A stretch of DNA of 25,699 nt from SIG459 sp045638085 (GTDB lineage Bacteria; Bacillota; Clostridia; Oscillospirales; Oscillospiraceae), in NCBI GenBank assembly GCA_045638085.1, contig JAZUAQ010000187.1:1-25699 (forward strand), in the 5' to 3' direction. Positions 7,664 to 13,551 of the stretch are shown piece by piece (position 1 is the first letter of the stretch; each line of letters starts with the position of its first letter). A program made the position numbers and the translations under genes. The notes under the pieces are model-generated. The model ran no database searches. It was not told where the DNA came from and saw only the letters and a list, made by a program, of their open reading frames with translations.

Positions 7664-7740
7664 TGGTAGCGGCGACTGGATTCGAACCAGTGACACCCCG
7701 GGTATGAACCGAGTGCTCTGGCCAACTGAGCTACGCCGCC
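7664..7740 (-). tRNA. tRNA-Met(CAT), elongator
   Basis: The acceptor stem GGCGGCG pairs with CGCCGCT (first pair G-T). The anticodon stem CTCGG/CCGGG encloses TTCATAC with anticodon CAT. The T-loop TTCGAAT is intact and 3' CCA is encoded. It lacks the initiator-type C-A mismatch at the acceptor end and the three-G/three-C anticodon stem, and overall it resembles clostridial elongator tRNA-Met. A tRNA-Ile with a modified CAT anticodon is less likely. Confidence 0.88.
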
Positions 7741-7763
7741 ATAGTGCTGTGAACAGCATATGG

Positions 7764-7792
7764 ATTATAGCCCATATAAATCCGAATGTCAA
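7764..7792 (-). promoter_or_regulatory. Consensus promoter of the tRNA cluster
   Basis: On the minus strand, TTGACA, exactly 17 bp and TATAAT lie about 24 bp upstream of tRNA-Met. Both hexamers are perfect. Confidence 0.92.
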
Positions 7793-7822
7793 GGGTTAAT
7801 TTTCAATTTTTTAAAACTTTTT

Positions 7823-8584
7823 TCAGGGGAGATATTTTGCAGGATCAACGCTGTTTCCGTTGAGACTCATGGCAAGGTGGAGATGATGCACTTCGCCGGT
7901 CTCGCAAAGGGCGGTGGTGCCTACGCTGCCAATAACGCTGCCGCAGGCAACAGCCTCTCCCTCTTTGACGGTGGGGCTTTCAGCCAGATTGGAGTAAATG
8001 CTGCGCAGACCGCCGGAATGGGCAAGGACAACGGTTGTGCCGTATGCATCGTCGGTATACACCTTTTCAACGGTGCCGTCTGCGATGGCCTTCACCTGAG
8101 CGCCAAGCTCTGCTGAGATATCAAGTCCGTCATGGGTGCGCCAGTCGCGCATGGTGCGGTTATAAACAAGGGAGTCCATGCTGTAGCCGTTTTCAATCTG
8201 CCCTGCAACGGGGCGGATGAAATAGGAAGGTGCACTGTTTTGCACTGCAGGTGCAGGTGCGGGCACAGGGCTGGGAATAGGCTCGGCATCTGCGGGAACC
8301 TCAGGCTCGGCAATACCTGCGTCCATGTTGATGACGGGGGCGATTTCCTCGATGGGTTCTTCGCCCTCGGCAAAGAGGGGGAAGTCCTCTTCGGGGATTT
8401 CGGGCATGGTGCTGAGAGTAAGATCGGGAGAGGGGAGAACCTCGTCCACGGTTTCAACGCCTACGGAAAGCATAGTCCAGGCGGAAATGCCGATCACGGC
8501 AACGCAGAGGAAGAGAACGATGTAAAAACCCTTTCCGGCGAAAAAAGACTCAAGAGCCCCCGCGAAGTTTTTCTTTTTTTCCAT
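7823..8584 (-). CDS. spoIIQ: SpoIIQ-like M23 (LytM) family sporulation protein
   Basis: This 253-aa protein has one membrane segment near the N-terminus (about residues 22-45), an acidic Pro-rich linker, and a C-terminal M23/LytM domain from about residue 120. The domain carries the SpoIIQ-like stretch NRTMRDWRTHDGLDIS and ends with VHHLHLAM. The zinc ligands of an active LytM (HxxxD and HxH) are present, as in clostridial SpoIIQ; Bacillus SpoIIQ is degenerate here. The family role is to bridge the forespore and mother-cell membranes with SpoIIIAH during engulfment. The ATG at 8584 sits behind GGAGG. A forespore-type promoter directly upstream supports the call. A general M23 endopeptidase is the alternative. 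Confidence 0.82.
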   Translation of the reverse strand: MEKKKNFAGALESFFAGKGFYIVLFLCVAVIGISAWTMLSVGVETVDEVLPSPDLTLSTMPEIPEEDFPLFAEGEEPIEEIAPVINMDAGIAEPEVPADAEPIPSPVPAPAPAVQNSAPSYFIRPVAGQIENGYSMDSLVYNRTMRDWRTHDGLDISAELGAQVKAIADGTVEKVYTDDAYGTTVVLAHSGGLRSIYSNLAESPTVKEGEAVACGSVIGSVGTTALCETGEVHHLHLAMSLNGNSVDPAKYLP

Positions 8585-8606
8585 TATAATGACCTCCAAA
8601 AATGAA

Positions 8607-8650
8607 AAATAAGGTTTGCATGGCTATTCTTTCCTATGCAAACCTTATTT
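8607..8650 (-). terminator. Terminator of the RarA/DUF951/radical SAM transcription unit
   Basis: A perfect 15-bp stem (AAATAAGGTTTGCAT with its complement) and a 14-nt loop are followed on the minus strand by TTTTTCATTTTT. It sits 10 bp downstream of the radical SAM stop codon and overlaps the promoter of the next gene. Confidence 0.75.
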
Positions 8651-8654
8651 ATAC
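8625..8654 (-). promoter_or_regulatory. Forespore sigma-F/sigma-G type promoter of the SpoIIQ-like gene
   Basis: On the minus strand, GTATA (8650-8654), 15 bp and GGAAAGAATA (8625-8634) match the sigma-F pattern GYATA-N15-GGnnAnAnT at every specified base. It lies about 40 bp before the start codon and inside the stem-loop of the preceding terminator. Confidence 0.7.
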
Positions 8655-8660
8655 ATATTT

Positions 8661-9536
8661 TCAGCCGTGGCGATAAATCCTGCGCTGCTTCACTCTGTCC
8701 GCCTGAGCAAGCATCTCGTCAATCTGAGCCAGGAAAAGGGAGCTGTCCTGTCCCAAAGTGCCCTTTATGGGGCGGTAATTGGACATATGGTTGGCGGTGA
8801 AATGGGCGCCTGGAAGCTCCAGAAGTTCTATAAGAAGCCTTGTCTCCAAAAGAGCCTCGCGGGGAGACTGCATAATAAATCTGCCTGCCAGCACATCCTC
8901 ATACATTTCCGTGCCCATGGTTGCCATATAGGTCATCACGGAGATATGCTGGGGCGCCATAGCGTTGAGCAGCTTGGCGGTGAGAGTCGCATTGCGGATA
9001 TATCCGTCGCCGCTGCCCTCAAGACCTGCGATAACCGTGACCCAGAGGTCAAAGCCCGCATTTTTAAGAGCGAGCCCTGCGGCAAGCATCTGATTGGCAT
9101 CAACGCCCTTTTTCACCTTGGAGAGGAGGGCGCTGTCTCCTGTTTCAACACCGAGGTAAACCCTCCCAAGACCTCTTTCCCGGAGAAGGCGAAGCTCGTC
9201 GGGAGTTTTCAGCATGGTGCTTATGGGACCTGCGTAGCAGGTGATGCGCCGTAGACGGGGGAAGGCATCCTTCAATGCATCGAGGACAGTGAGCATATAG
9301 TCCATGGGAAGGACAATGGCATCTCCGTCGGCGATGAAAACGGTTTCCGTTTCGGGGTAGTGCGCCGCAGCCATGGCGATGTCTTCAAGGACATAGTCAA
9401 GGCTTTTTATCCGGTATGGCTTGCCCTTATATGCTTCGCAGAAGGTGCAGAGGTTATAGCTACATCCTACGGTGCACTGAAGAATATAGCTTTTCCATTC
9501 TCCGGGTGGGCGGTAAACGCTGCCTTCATACCTCAT
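8661..9536 (-). CDS. Radical SAM protein with CX4CX2C cluster motif
   Basis: This is a 291-aa cytosolic protein. The N-terminal pattern QCTVGCSYNLCTFCEAY (about residues 19-35) supplies three cysteines spaced C-x4-C-x2-C, a spacing used by a group of radical SAM proteins, and not the textbook C-x3-C-x2-C. An additional Cys lies four residues before the first. Further family features are TVFIADGDAIVLP (SAM-contacting strand), RVYLGVETGD and the GLEGSGDG segment, as in COG1032-type or oxygen-independent coproporphyrinogen-oxidase-like proteins without a B12 domain. Its start codon overlaps the DUF951 stop as ATGA, so it is translationally coupled to DUF951 and, through it, RarA. The substrate is unknown. 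Confidence 0.85.
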   Translation of the reverse strand: MRYEGSVYRPPGEWKSYILQCTVGCSYNLCTFCEAYKGKPYRIKSLDYVLEDIAMAAAHYPETETVFIADGDAIVLPMDYMLTVLDALKDAFPRLRRITCYAGPISTMLKTPDELRLLRERGLGRVYLGVETGDSALLSKVKKGVDANQMLAAGLALKNAGFDLWVTVIAGLEGSGDGYIRNATLTAKLLNAMAPQHISVMTYMATMGTEMYEDVLAGRFIMQSPREALLETRLLIELLELPGAHFTANHMSNYRPIKGTLGQDSSLFLAQIDEMLAQADRVKQRRIYRHG

Positions 9537-9724
9537 ATTTTATTTCCGTCCCTTTCAACGGCCTTTATGTTGCGCTCAAACTTGCTTCTTGCGCCCATAA
9601 CCTCGTGTCCGCATCCGCAGCAGCGGAGTTTGAAGTCTGCGCCTATGCGGGTGACGGTCCATTTGGAGCTGCCGCAGGGGTGAGCTTTTTTCATTGTGAG
9701 AATGTCATTGATCTGAATATCCAA
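9533..9724 (-). CDS. DUF951 family protein
   Basis: This is a 63-aa protein if started at the TTG at 9724. That start is chosen because AAGGGAG lies about 10 nt upstream, directly after the RarA stop, and because the resulting length and start (DIQINDILTMKKAHPCGS) fit DUF951. The family pattern continues WTVTRIGADFKLRCCGCGHEVM.RSKFE, with a CxxC pair that could hold a metal. A longer reading to 9772 would overlap the end of RarA and has no ribosome binding site. The biochemical role is unknown. It sits between RarA and a radical SAM gene, with an ATGA overlap to the latter. Confidence 0.85.
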   Translation of the reverse strand: MDIQINDILTMKKAHPCGSSKWTVTRIGADFKLRCCGCGHEVMGARSKFERNIKAVERDGNKI

Positions 9725-9744
9725 AGGCGGCGCGCTCCCTTCTT

Positions 9745-11010
9745 TTATTTTGAGCCTTTGATGGCGTCCCAATAGTTCTTGGCGGCCTGCTCAACCTTGT
9801 TGTCGCCGTAAACATAGTATCTGGAGTCTTTTATTTCGTCGGGGAGATACTGCTGTTTCACCCAATGATGGGAATAGGAATGGGGGTATTTGTAACCCTG
9901 CTCGCGCTCAAAGCCTGTGCCGTCGGCGTGAACATTCTGCAACTCGCGGGGAACGCCTCCTGTTTTGCCCCGCTTCACGTCCGCTATGGCGGCGTCTATC
10001 GCAAGGCAGCCGCTGTTTGACTTAGGAGCGGTGGCAAGCAATATAACCGCATCGGCAAGGGGCAGTCTTGCCTCGGGCATTCCAAGCTGCAGGGCGCTGT
10101 CTACGCAGGCCTTGACAATGGGAATGGCCTGAGGATAGGCAAGGGCTATGTCCTCACAGGCGGAGCAGAGAATGCGTCTGCAGGCGGAGAGCAGGTCTCC
10201 TGCCTCCAGAAGTCTTGCAAGATAGTGGAGGGCAGCATCGGGGTCGGAACCGCGTATGCTTTTCATAAGTGCGGAGAGAATGTCGAAATGGGCGTCTCCG
10301 TCCCTGTCATAGCGCATGGCGGAACGCTGGGAGATGGCCTCTGCGTCCGCAAGAGTCAAGTGGAGCGCACCGTCTTTGCGGCGGGCGGCGGAGACAAGCA
10401 GCTCAACGGTGTTCATAGCCTTTCGCACGTCGCCGCCGCAGCTGGAGGCAATGTAGTCCACAACTCCCGCTTCGGGGACTATGCGGAGATTGTCCCGCTG
10501 AGCCAGATAATCCACAGCCCGCAAAACGGCCTTTTCTGCCTGACGGGGAGCGATTGCCTTAAATTCAAAAACCGTGGAGCGGCTCAAAATTGCGTTAAAT
10601 ACGCAGAAATAGGGGTTTTCCGTTGTGGATGCGATGAGGGTTATGGAGCCGTTTTCGATAAACTCCAGAAGACTCTGCTGCTGCTTTTTGTTGAAATACT
10701 GAATCTCGTCCAGATAGAGCAGCACGCCGCCGGGGCAAAGCATAGTGTCAAGTTCGTCTATTATGGCTTTTATGTCGGCAATGCCCGCAGTGGTGGCATT
10801 GAGTTTGCGCAGTGTGCGGTTGGTGTTTTGGGCGATAATTCTGGCGGCGGTGGTCTTTCCGGTGCCGGAGGGACCGTAGAAAATCATGTTGGGTATGCTG
10901 CCGCTTTCAACAATGCGGCGGAGCATTCCGTCCTCGCCGATAATATGCTCCTGCCCAACCATATCGTCAATGGTCTGAGGGCGTATTTCGTCTGCAAGAG
11001 GTCTGTACAT
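9745..11010 (-). CDS. rarA: Replication-associated recombination protein A (RarA/MgsA AAA+ ATPase)
   Basis: The protein has 421 aa, the usual family length. The N-terminus has the family phrase RPQTIDDMVGQEHI, then Walker A (YGPSGTGKTT, about residues 46-55). Walker B is LYLDEIQYFNKKQQ; relatives mostly have DEIHRFNKAQQD. Sensor 1 is ASTTENPYFCVFNAILSRS. The C-terminal part contains the AAA lid, the SIRGSDPDAALHYLARLL helix and the PKSN/YKYPHSY.HHWV.QQYLPD clamp-loader-like tail characteristic of RarA. It acts at stalled replication forks together with single-strand-binding protein. The ATG at 11010 is preceded by AGGTGA. It is the first gene of a three-gene unit. Confidence 0.96.
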   Translation of the reverse strand: MYRPLADEIRPQTIDDMVGQEHIIGEDGMLRRIVESGSIPNMIFYGPSGTGKTTAARIIAQNTNRTLRKLNATTAGIADIKAIIDELDTMLCPGGVLLYLDEIQYFNKKQQQSLLEFIENGSITLIASTTENPYFCVFNAILSRSTVFEFKAIAPRQAEKAVLRAVDYLAQRDNLRIVPEAGVVDYIASSCGGDVRKAMNTVELLVSAARRKDGALHLTLADAEAISQRSAMRYDRDGDAHFDILSALMKSIRGSDPDAALHYLARLLEAGDLLSACRRILCSACEDIALAYPQAIPIVKACVDSALQLGMPEARLPLADAVILLATAPKSNSGCLAIDAAIADVKRGKTGGVPRELQNVHADGTGFEREQGYKYPHSYSHHWVKQQYLPDEIKDSRYYVYGDNKVEQAAKNYWDAIKGSK

Positions 11011-11090
11011 ATTGTTTCACCTGCTTTTCGGGGGCTGTCTTTTTTTATATTCTACACTAAAAACGGAGACTTTTCCATAGAGAAACTAAA

Positions 11091-11127
11091 AAAAGAATCC
11101 CACTGTCATAAATGCGACAGTGGGATG
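11091..11127 (-). terminator. Terminator of the cytidylate-kinase-like gene
   Basis: An 11-bp stem (ATCCCACTGTC with its complement) and an 8-nt loop are followed on the minus strand by TCTTTTTTT. Confidence 0.88.
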
Positions 11128-11138
11128 GATTGTTGGTA

Positions 11139-11759
11139 TCAGTCGTTTGCGTGGGTGATGGTGTAGGCAATTGCCTTTGCAAGCTTTTCTATGCTGCGTC
11201 CGGAAGTGTTGATGCAAAGGTCGTAGTTGTTTCTGTCGCCCCAGCTGCGTCCGGAATAGAAGCGGTAATACTGGGCGCGGGCTTTGTCTATGGACTGAAT
11301 CTTCTTGGAAAGCTCCTTGTCGGAAAGGGTCGCGTCCTTGCCGCCCTTGGCGCGGCAGCGAGCCATACGGGATTCCATGTCCGCATAGACGAAGATGTTG
11401 AAGGGCTTATAGTCCTCAAGTATGTAGTCTGCGCAGCGTCCTACGATGACGCAGTCAGATTTCTGGCCAAGTTCAAGGATAATCTCGTTCTGAGCATTGT
11501 AAATGCCGTGGTTCACATACTGGAGAGTGTCCGTGGGGGGCATTGCTGCAAAGGAAGAAGCCACGGTGATGGGGTAATAGGTCATGATGCGGTTTTCAAG
11601 AATCTGACCAACATAGTCCTCGGCGAGGTCACTGCGCTTTGCAATGGCGGTGACGATTTCTCTGTCGTAATAGGCAACGCGGAGTTCCTCTGCAAGGCGC
11701 TTGCCCAGTTCGCGTCCGCCGGAGCCGAATTCGCGGCTGATGGTGATAATCTTGTTCAT
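11139..11759 (-). CDS. Cytidylate kinase-like family protein (Cytidylate_kin2)
   Basis: This is a 206-aa P-loop kinase relative. The N-terminus is KIITISREFGSGGRELGKRLAEEL, the modified phosphate-binding loop of the cytidylate-kinase-like family, which lacks the GKS/T of true CMP kinases. YDREIV, VIVGRCADYIL and VYADMESRM..R follow, and then the DLCINTSGRSIEKLA segment. The start is the ATG at 11759, six bases after GGAGG; an ATG six bases upstream is too close to the ribosome binding site. It stands alone between terminators. The exact phosphoryl acceptor is not established for this family. Confidence 0.9.
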   Translation of the reverse strand: MNKIITISREFGSGGRELGKRLAEELRVAYYDREIVTAIAKRSDLAEDYVGQILENRIMTYYPITVASSFAAMPPTDTLQYVNHGIYNAQNEIILELGQKSDCVIVGRCADYILEDYKPFNIFVYADMESRMARCRAKGGKDATLSDKELSKKIQSIDKARAQYYRFYSGRSWGDRNNYDLCINTSGRSIEKLAKAIAYTITHAND

Positions 11760-11832
11760 GGTCATCCTCCTTTAATGAGCTTTTTCCTTTAGAAAATAAT
11801 AGCATATACCCGTGAAAAAATCAAAAGAAAAA

Positions 11833-11868
11833 AAGCCGGCGCGATAAGTTTTCTTATCGCGCCGTTAA
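11833..11868 (-). terminator. Terminator of the lipoprotein/SGNH operon
   Basis: A stem of about 11 bp (CGGCGCGATAA with its complement) is followed on the minus strand by GGCTTTTTTTC. Confidence 0.88.
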
Positions 11869-11873
11869 TTGGA

Positions 11874-12338
11874 TTATTTCATGGCTTCCTTGAATGCCGC
11901 TTCGAAAGTGTCCGCCTCCGGAGAAACTATAAAGGCCAGATAAAGGCCGTCGGTAATAATGCGTCCGTCCTCGCAGATGGAGTATTGATCGGGGGAATAA
12001 AAGCTCGTTTCCTCCATTTTGGCGCGGAGTCGGTTTTCCGCAAGGGTTTTAAGAGAGGAAAGGGACTCCTCATCGACTGCCTCGATAAGCCATATCTCGT
12101 CTGCCTGAAGGCTGAAGGCCACAACGGAGCAGATCACCTGATCGCAGTATTCGTTCTTAACTCCCATGAGATTGAGCCTCATTGCATCGTCGAGAACAAG
12201 CATGTCGGGCAGAGAGGCGGAGAAGCTGTCATAAAGATTCTGCAGATCCACTTCTTTCGCCGGAGCAGCCTTCTCGCCGCAGGCGCAAAGAGCAAAAATC
12301 ATTGCGAAAATGAGAAGTGCACAAATAATTTTCTTCAT
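11874..12338 (-). CDS. DUF4358-like lipoprotein
   Basis: This is a 154-aa secreted lipoprotein. The signal peptide MKKIICALLIFAMIFALCACG ends in a lipobox (Cys at about residue 20). The mature part resembles DUF4358 proteins of clostridia: a short helix (LQNLYDSFSASLPDMLVLDD), the YCDQVICSVVAFSLQADEIWLIEAVD core, and a C-terminal VSPEADTFEAAFKE helix. The ATG at 12338 is preceded by GGAGG, which lies inside the last codons of the SGNH gene, whose stop codon is 1 base away, so the two are translationally coupled. The role is unknown; co-expression suggests both act at the cell surface. Confidence 0.85.
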   Translation of the reverse strand: MKKIICALLIFAMIFALCACGEKAAPAKEVDLQNLYDSFSASLPDMLVLDDAMRLNLMGVKNEYCDQVICSVVAFSLQADEIWLIEAVDEESLSSLKTLAENRLRAKMEETSFYSPDQYSICEDGRIITDGLYLAFIVSPEADTFEAAFKEAMK

Positions 12339-12339
12339 A

Positions 12340-13446
12340 TTATTCCTCCGAAAGTCTCTCAACATAGGCATATGAAAGAAGTGCGTTTGCCCACTCTATG
12401 CAGCCGGTTTTGTTTACATGGATAAGATTATCTACATCGTAGGGAAGGGCAAGAGAGCCGTAGTGGTCTTCTATGTACATTCCAACATCTACATAGTGGT
12501 AGCCTTTTTCCTTGCAGTATTCTTCAAGTATGATGTTGAAAGCATCAATTCTTTCGTTGCGTGTTTTGTCGGTGTTAAATGTCCAATACTCATTGAGTAC
12601 AGACTGGAGATAAATTTCAACACCGGGATTTTTTTCAACAATGCGGGTGATTATGGTGTCGTAAAGCTCAAGCACGGCTTCAATGCTGAGCTGAGGCAGG
12701 TCGTTCTGACCCAGCATGAGATATACTTTGTTGCGGCCGACCTTTGCAACGCAGTCTTCAATGTTGGTGTCCTCGCCCTGATACTGAATGTTGTAGCTTC
12801 TGCGCTCAAGTCCTATGATGCCGGTGCCGCCGCGGGTGAGGAACTCGGCATTGCCTATCATATCGTCAAAGCTGTCGTGGTAATAGAAGAAATAGGTTAT
12901 GGAGTCGCCTATAAATACAACGTCATCAAAATAGTCGTAGGGAGGATTCTCAAGATGCACGGGAATGCGCTTGGGCTGGCGGCGCTGACCGTCAAAGAGC
13001 TTATAGAAGTCTGCCTCGGTGGCGGCAAGGCAGCCTGCGGTGCAGCTCATTGTCTGATCCTCAAAACTTGCAGTAACGGTGGTTTCACCCACGCCAACGG
13101 CGGTGAGCACTCCGTTTTCAACGGTGATGATGCTCTCATCGGCGCTTTCCCATGTTACTTCTTCAACGGGAACCGTACCCATATATATGTTCTCACTTTC
13201 GCCTGCAACGGAGAAAGTTATGGAACTTACAGTCAGGAAAATCTCTCCCGGCTTGGGTTCGGGAGTGGGCTCGGGAGTAGGTTCGGGAGTGGGCTCAGGT
13301 GTAGGCTCAGGAGTGGGTTCGGGAGTAGCCTCCGGAGTGGCCACCGGAGCGGGGGCGGACTGCGCGGGTGAACCTGCGCAGGCGCACAAACTGAAAATTA
13401 TCGCAAAAGCGAGCAAAATGGCTGTGTATTTCTTCAAAACATTCAT
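12340..13446 (-). CDS. SGNH/GDSL-hydrolase lipoprotein with Ig-like domain
   Basis: This is a 368-aa surface lipoprotein. A signal peptide with lipobox (FSLCACAGS) is followed by a linker of seven or so TPEP repeats (about residues 37-65). A Big_2-like Ig domain (SITFSVAGESENIYMG ... VTWESADESIITVENGVLTAVGVGETTVTASF) comes next. The C-terminal SGNH hydrolase has a block I nucleophile in VVFIGDSITYF, a block III-like LMLGQNDL, and a block V His in DNLIHVNKTG. It probably removes an acyl or acetyl group from a cell-wall or glycan substrate. It is the first gene of a two-gene operon with its own promoter. The hydrolase call is secure; the substrate is not. Confidence 0.88.
   Translation of the reverse strand: MNVLKKYTAILLAFAIIFSLCACAGSPAQSAPAPVATPEATPEPTPEPTPEPTPEPTPEPTPEPKPGEIFLTVSSITFSVAGESENIYMGTVPVEEVTWESADESIITVENGVLTAVGVGETTVTASFEDQTMSCTAGCLAATEADFYKLFDGQRRQPKRIPVHLENPPYDYFDDVVFIGDSITYFFYYHDSFDDMIGNAEFLTRGGTGIIGLERRSYNIQYQGEDTNIEDCVAKVGRNKVYLMLGQNDLPQLSIEAVLELYDTIITRIVEKNPGVEIYLQSVLNEYWTFNTDKTRNERIDAFNIILEEYCKEKGYHYVDVGMYIEDHYGSLALPYDVDNLIHVNKTGCIEWANALLSYAYVERLSEE
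13255..13342. repeat. 12-bp in-frame tandem repeat encoding TPEP units
   Basis: About seven variants of a 12-bp unit (plus-strand reading like GGTTCGGGAGTG) lie in the signal-proximal linker of the SGNH lipoprotein. Gain or loss of units stays in frame and would only change linker length. Confidence 0.8.
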
Positions 13447-13466
13447 CCCCTAAATAGATTTGCCAC

Positions 13467-13495
13467 ATTCTAACATATTCCCTGTGTTTTTTCAA
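13467..13495 (-). promoter_or_regulatory. Promoter of the SGNH/DUF4358 operon
   Basis: On the minus strand, TTGAAA (13490-13495), 17 bp and TAGAAT (13467-13472) lie about 20 bp before the start codon. Confidence 0.7.
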
Positions 13496-13502
13496 GAAAA
13501 TC

Positions 13503-13540
13503 AAAAACAGGGGAGACAGGAATCTGTCTCCCCTGTTTTT
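13503..13540 (-). terminator. Terminator of the ABC-FtsX gene
   Basis: A perfect 16-bp stem with a 6-nt loop is flanked by A5 and T5. It lies 11 bp after the stop codon on the minus strand and could also act on plus-strand transcription. Confidence 0.9.
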
Positions 13541-13551
13541 AACAAAGGGCT

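Noticed and set aside
7534..7792. Minus-strand ORFs of 63 and 68 codons over the tRNA-Met/tRNA-Glu region
   Set aside because: They are also conceptual translations of tRNA genes and have no ribosome binding site.
13255..13342. Short regular repeats considered as a CRISPR array
   Set aside because: Units are 12 bp, contiguous without spacers, in frame and inside a coding sequence.
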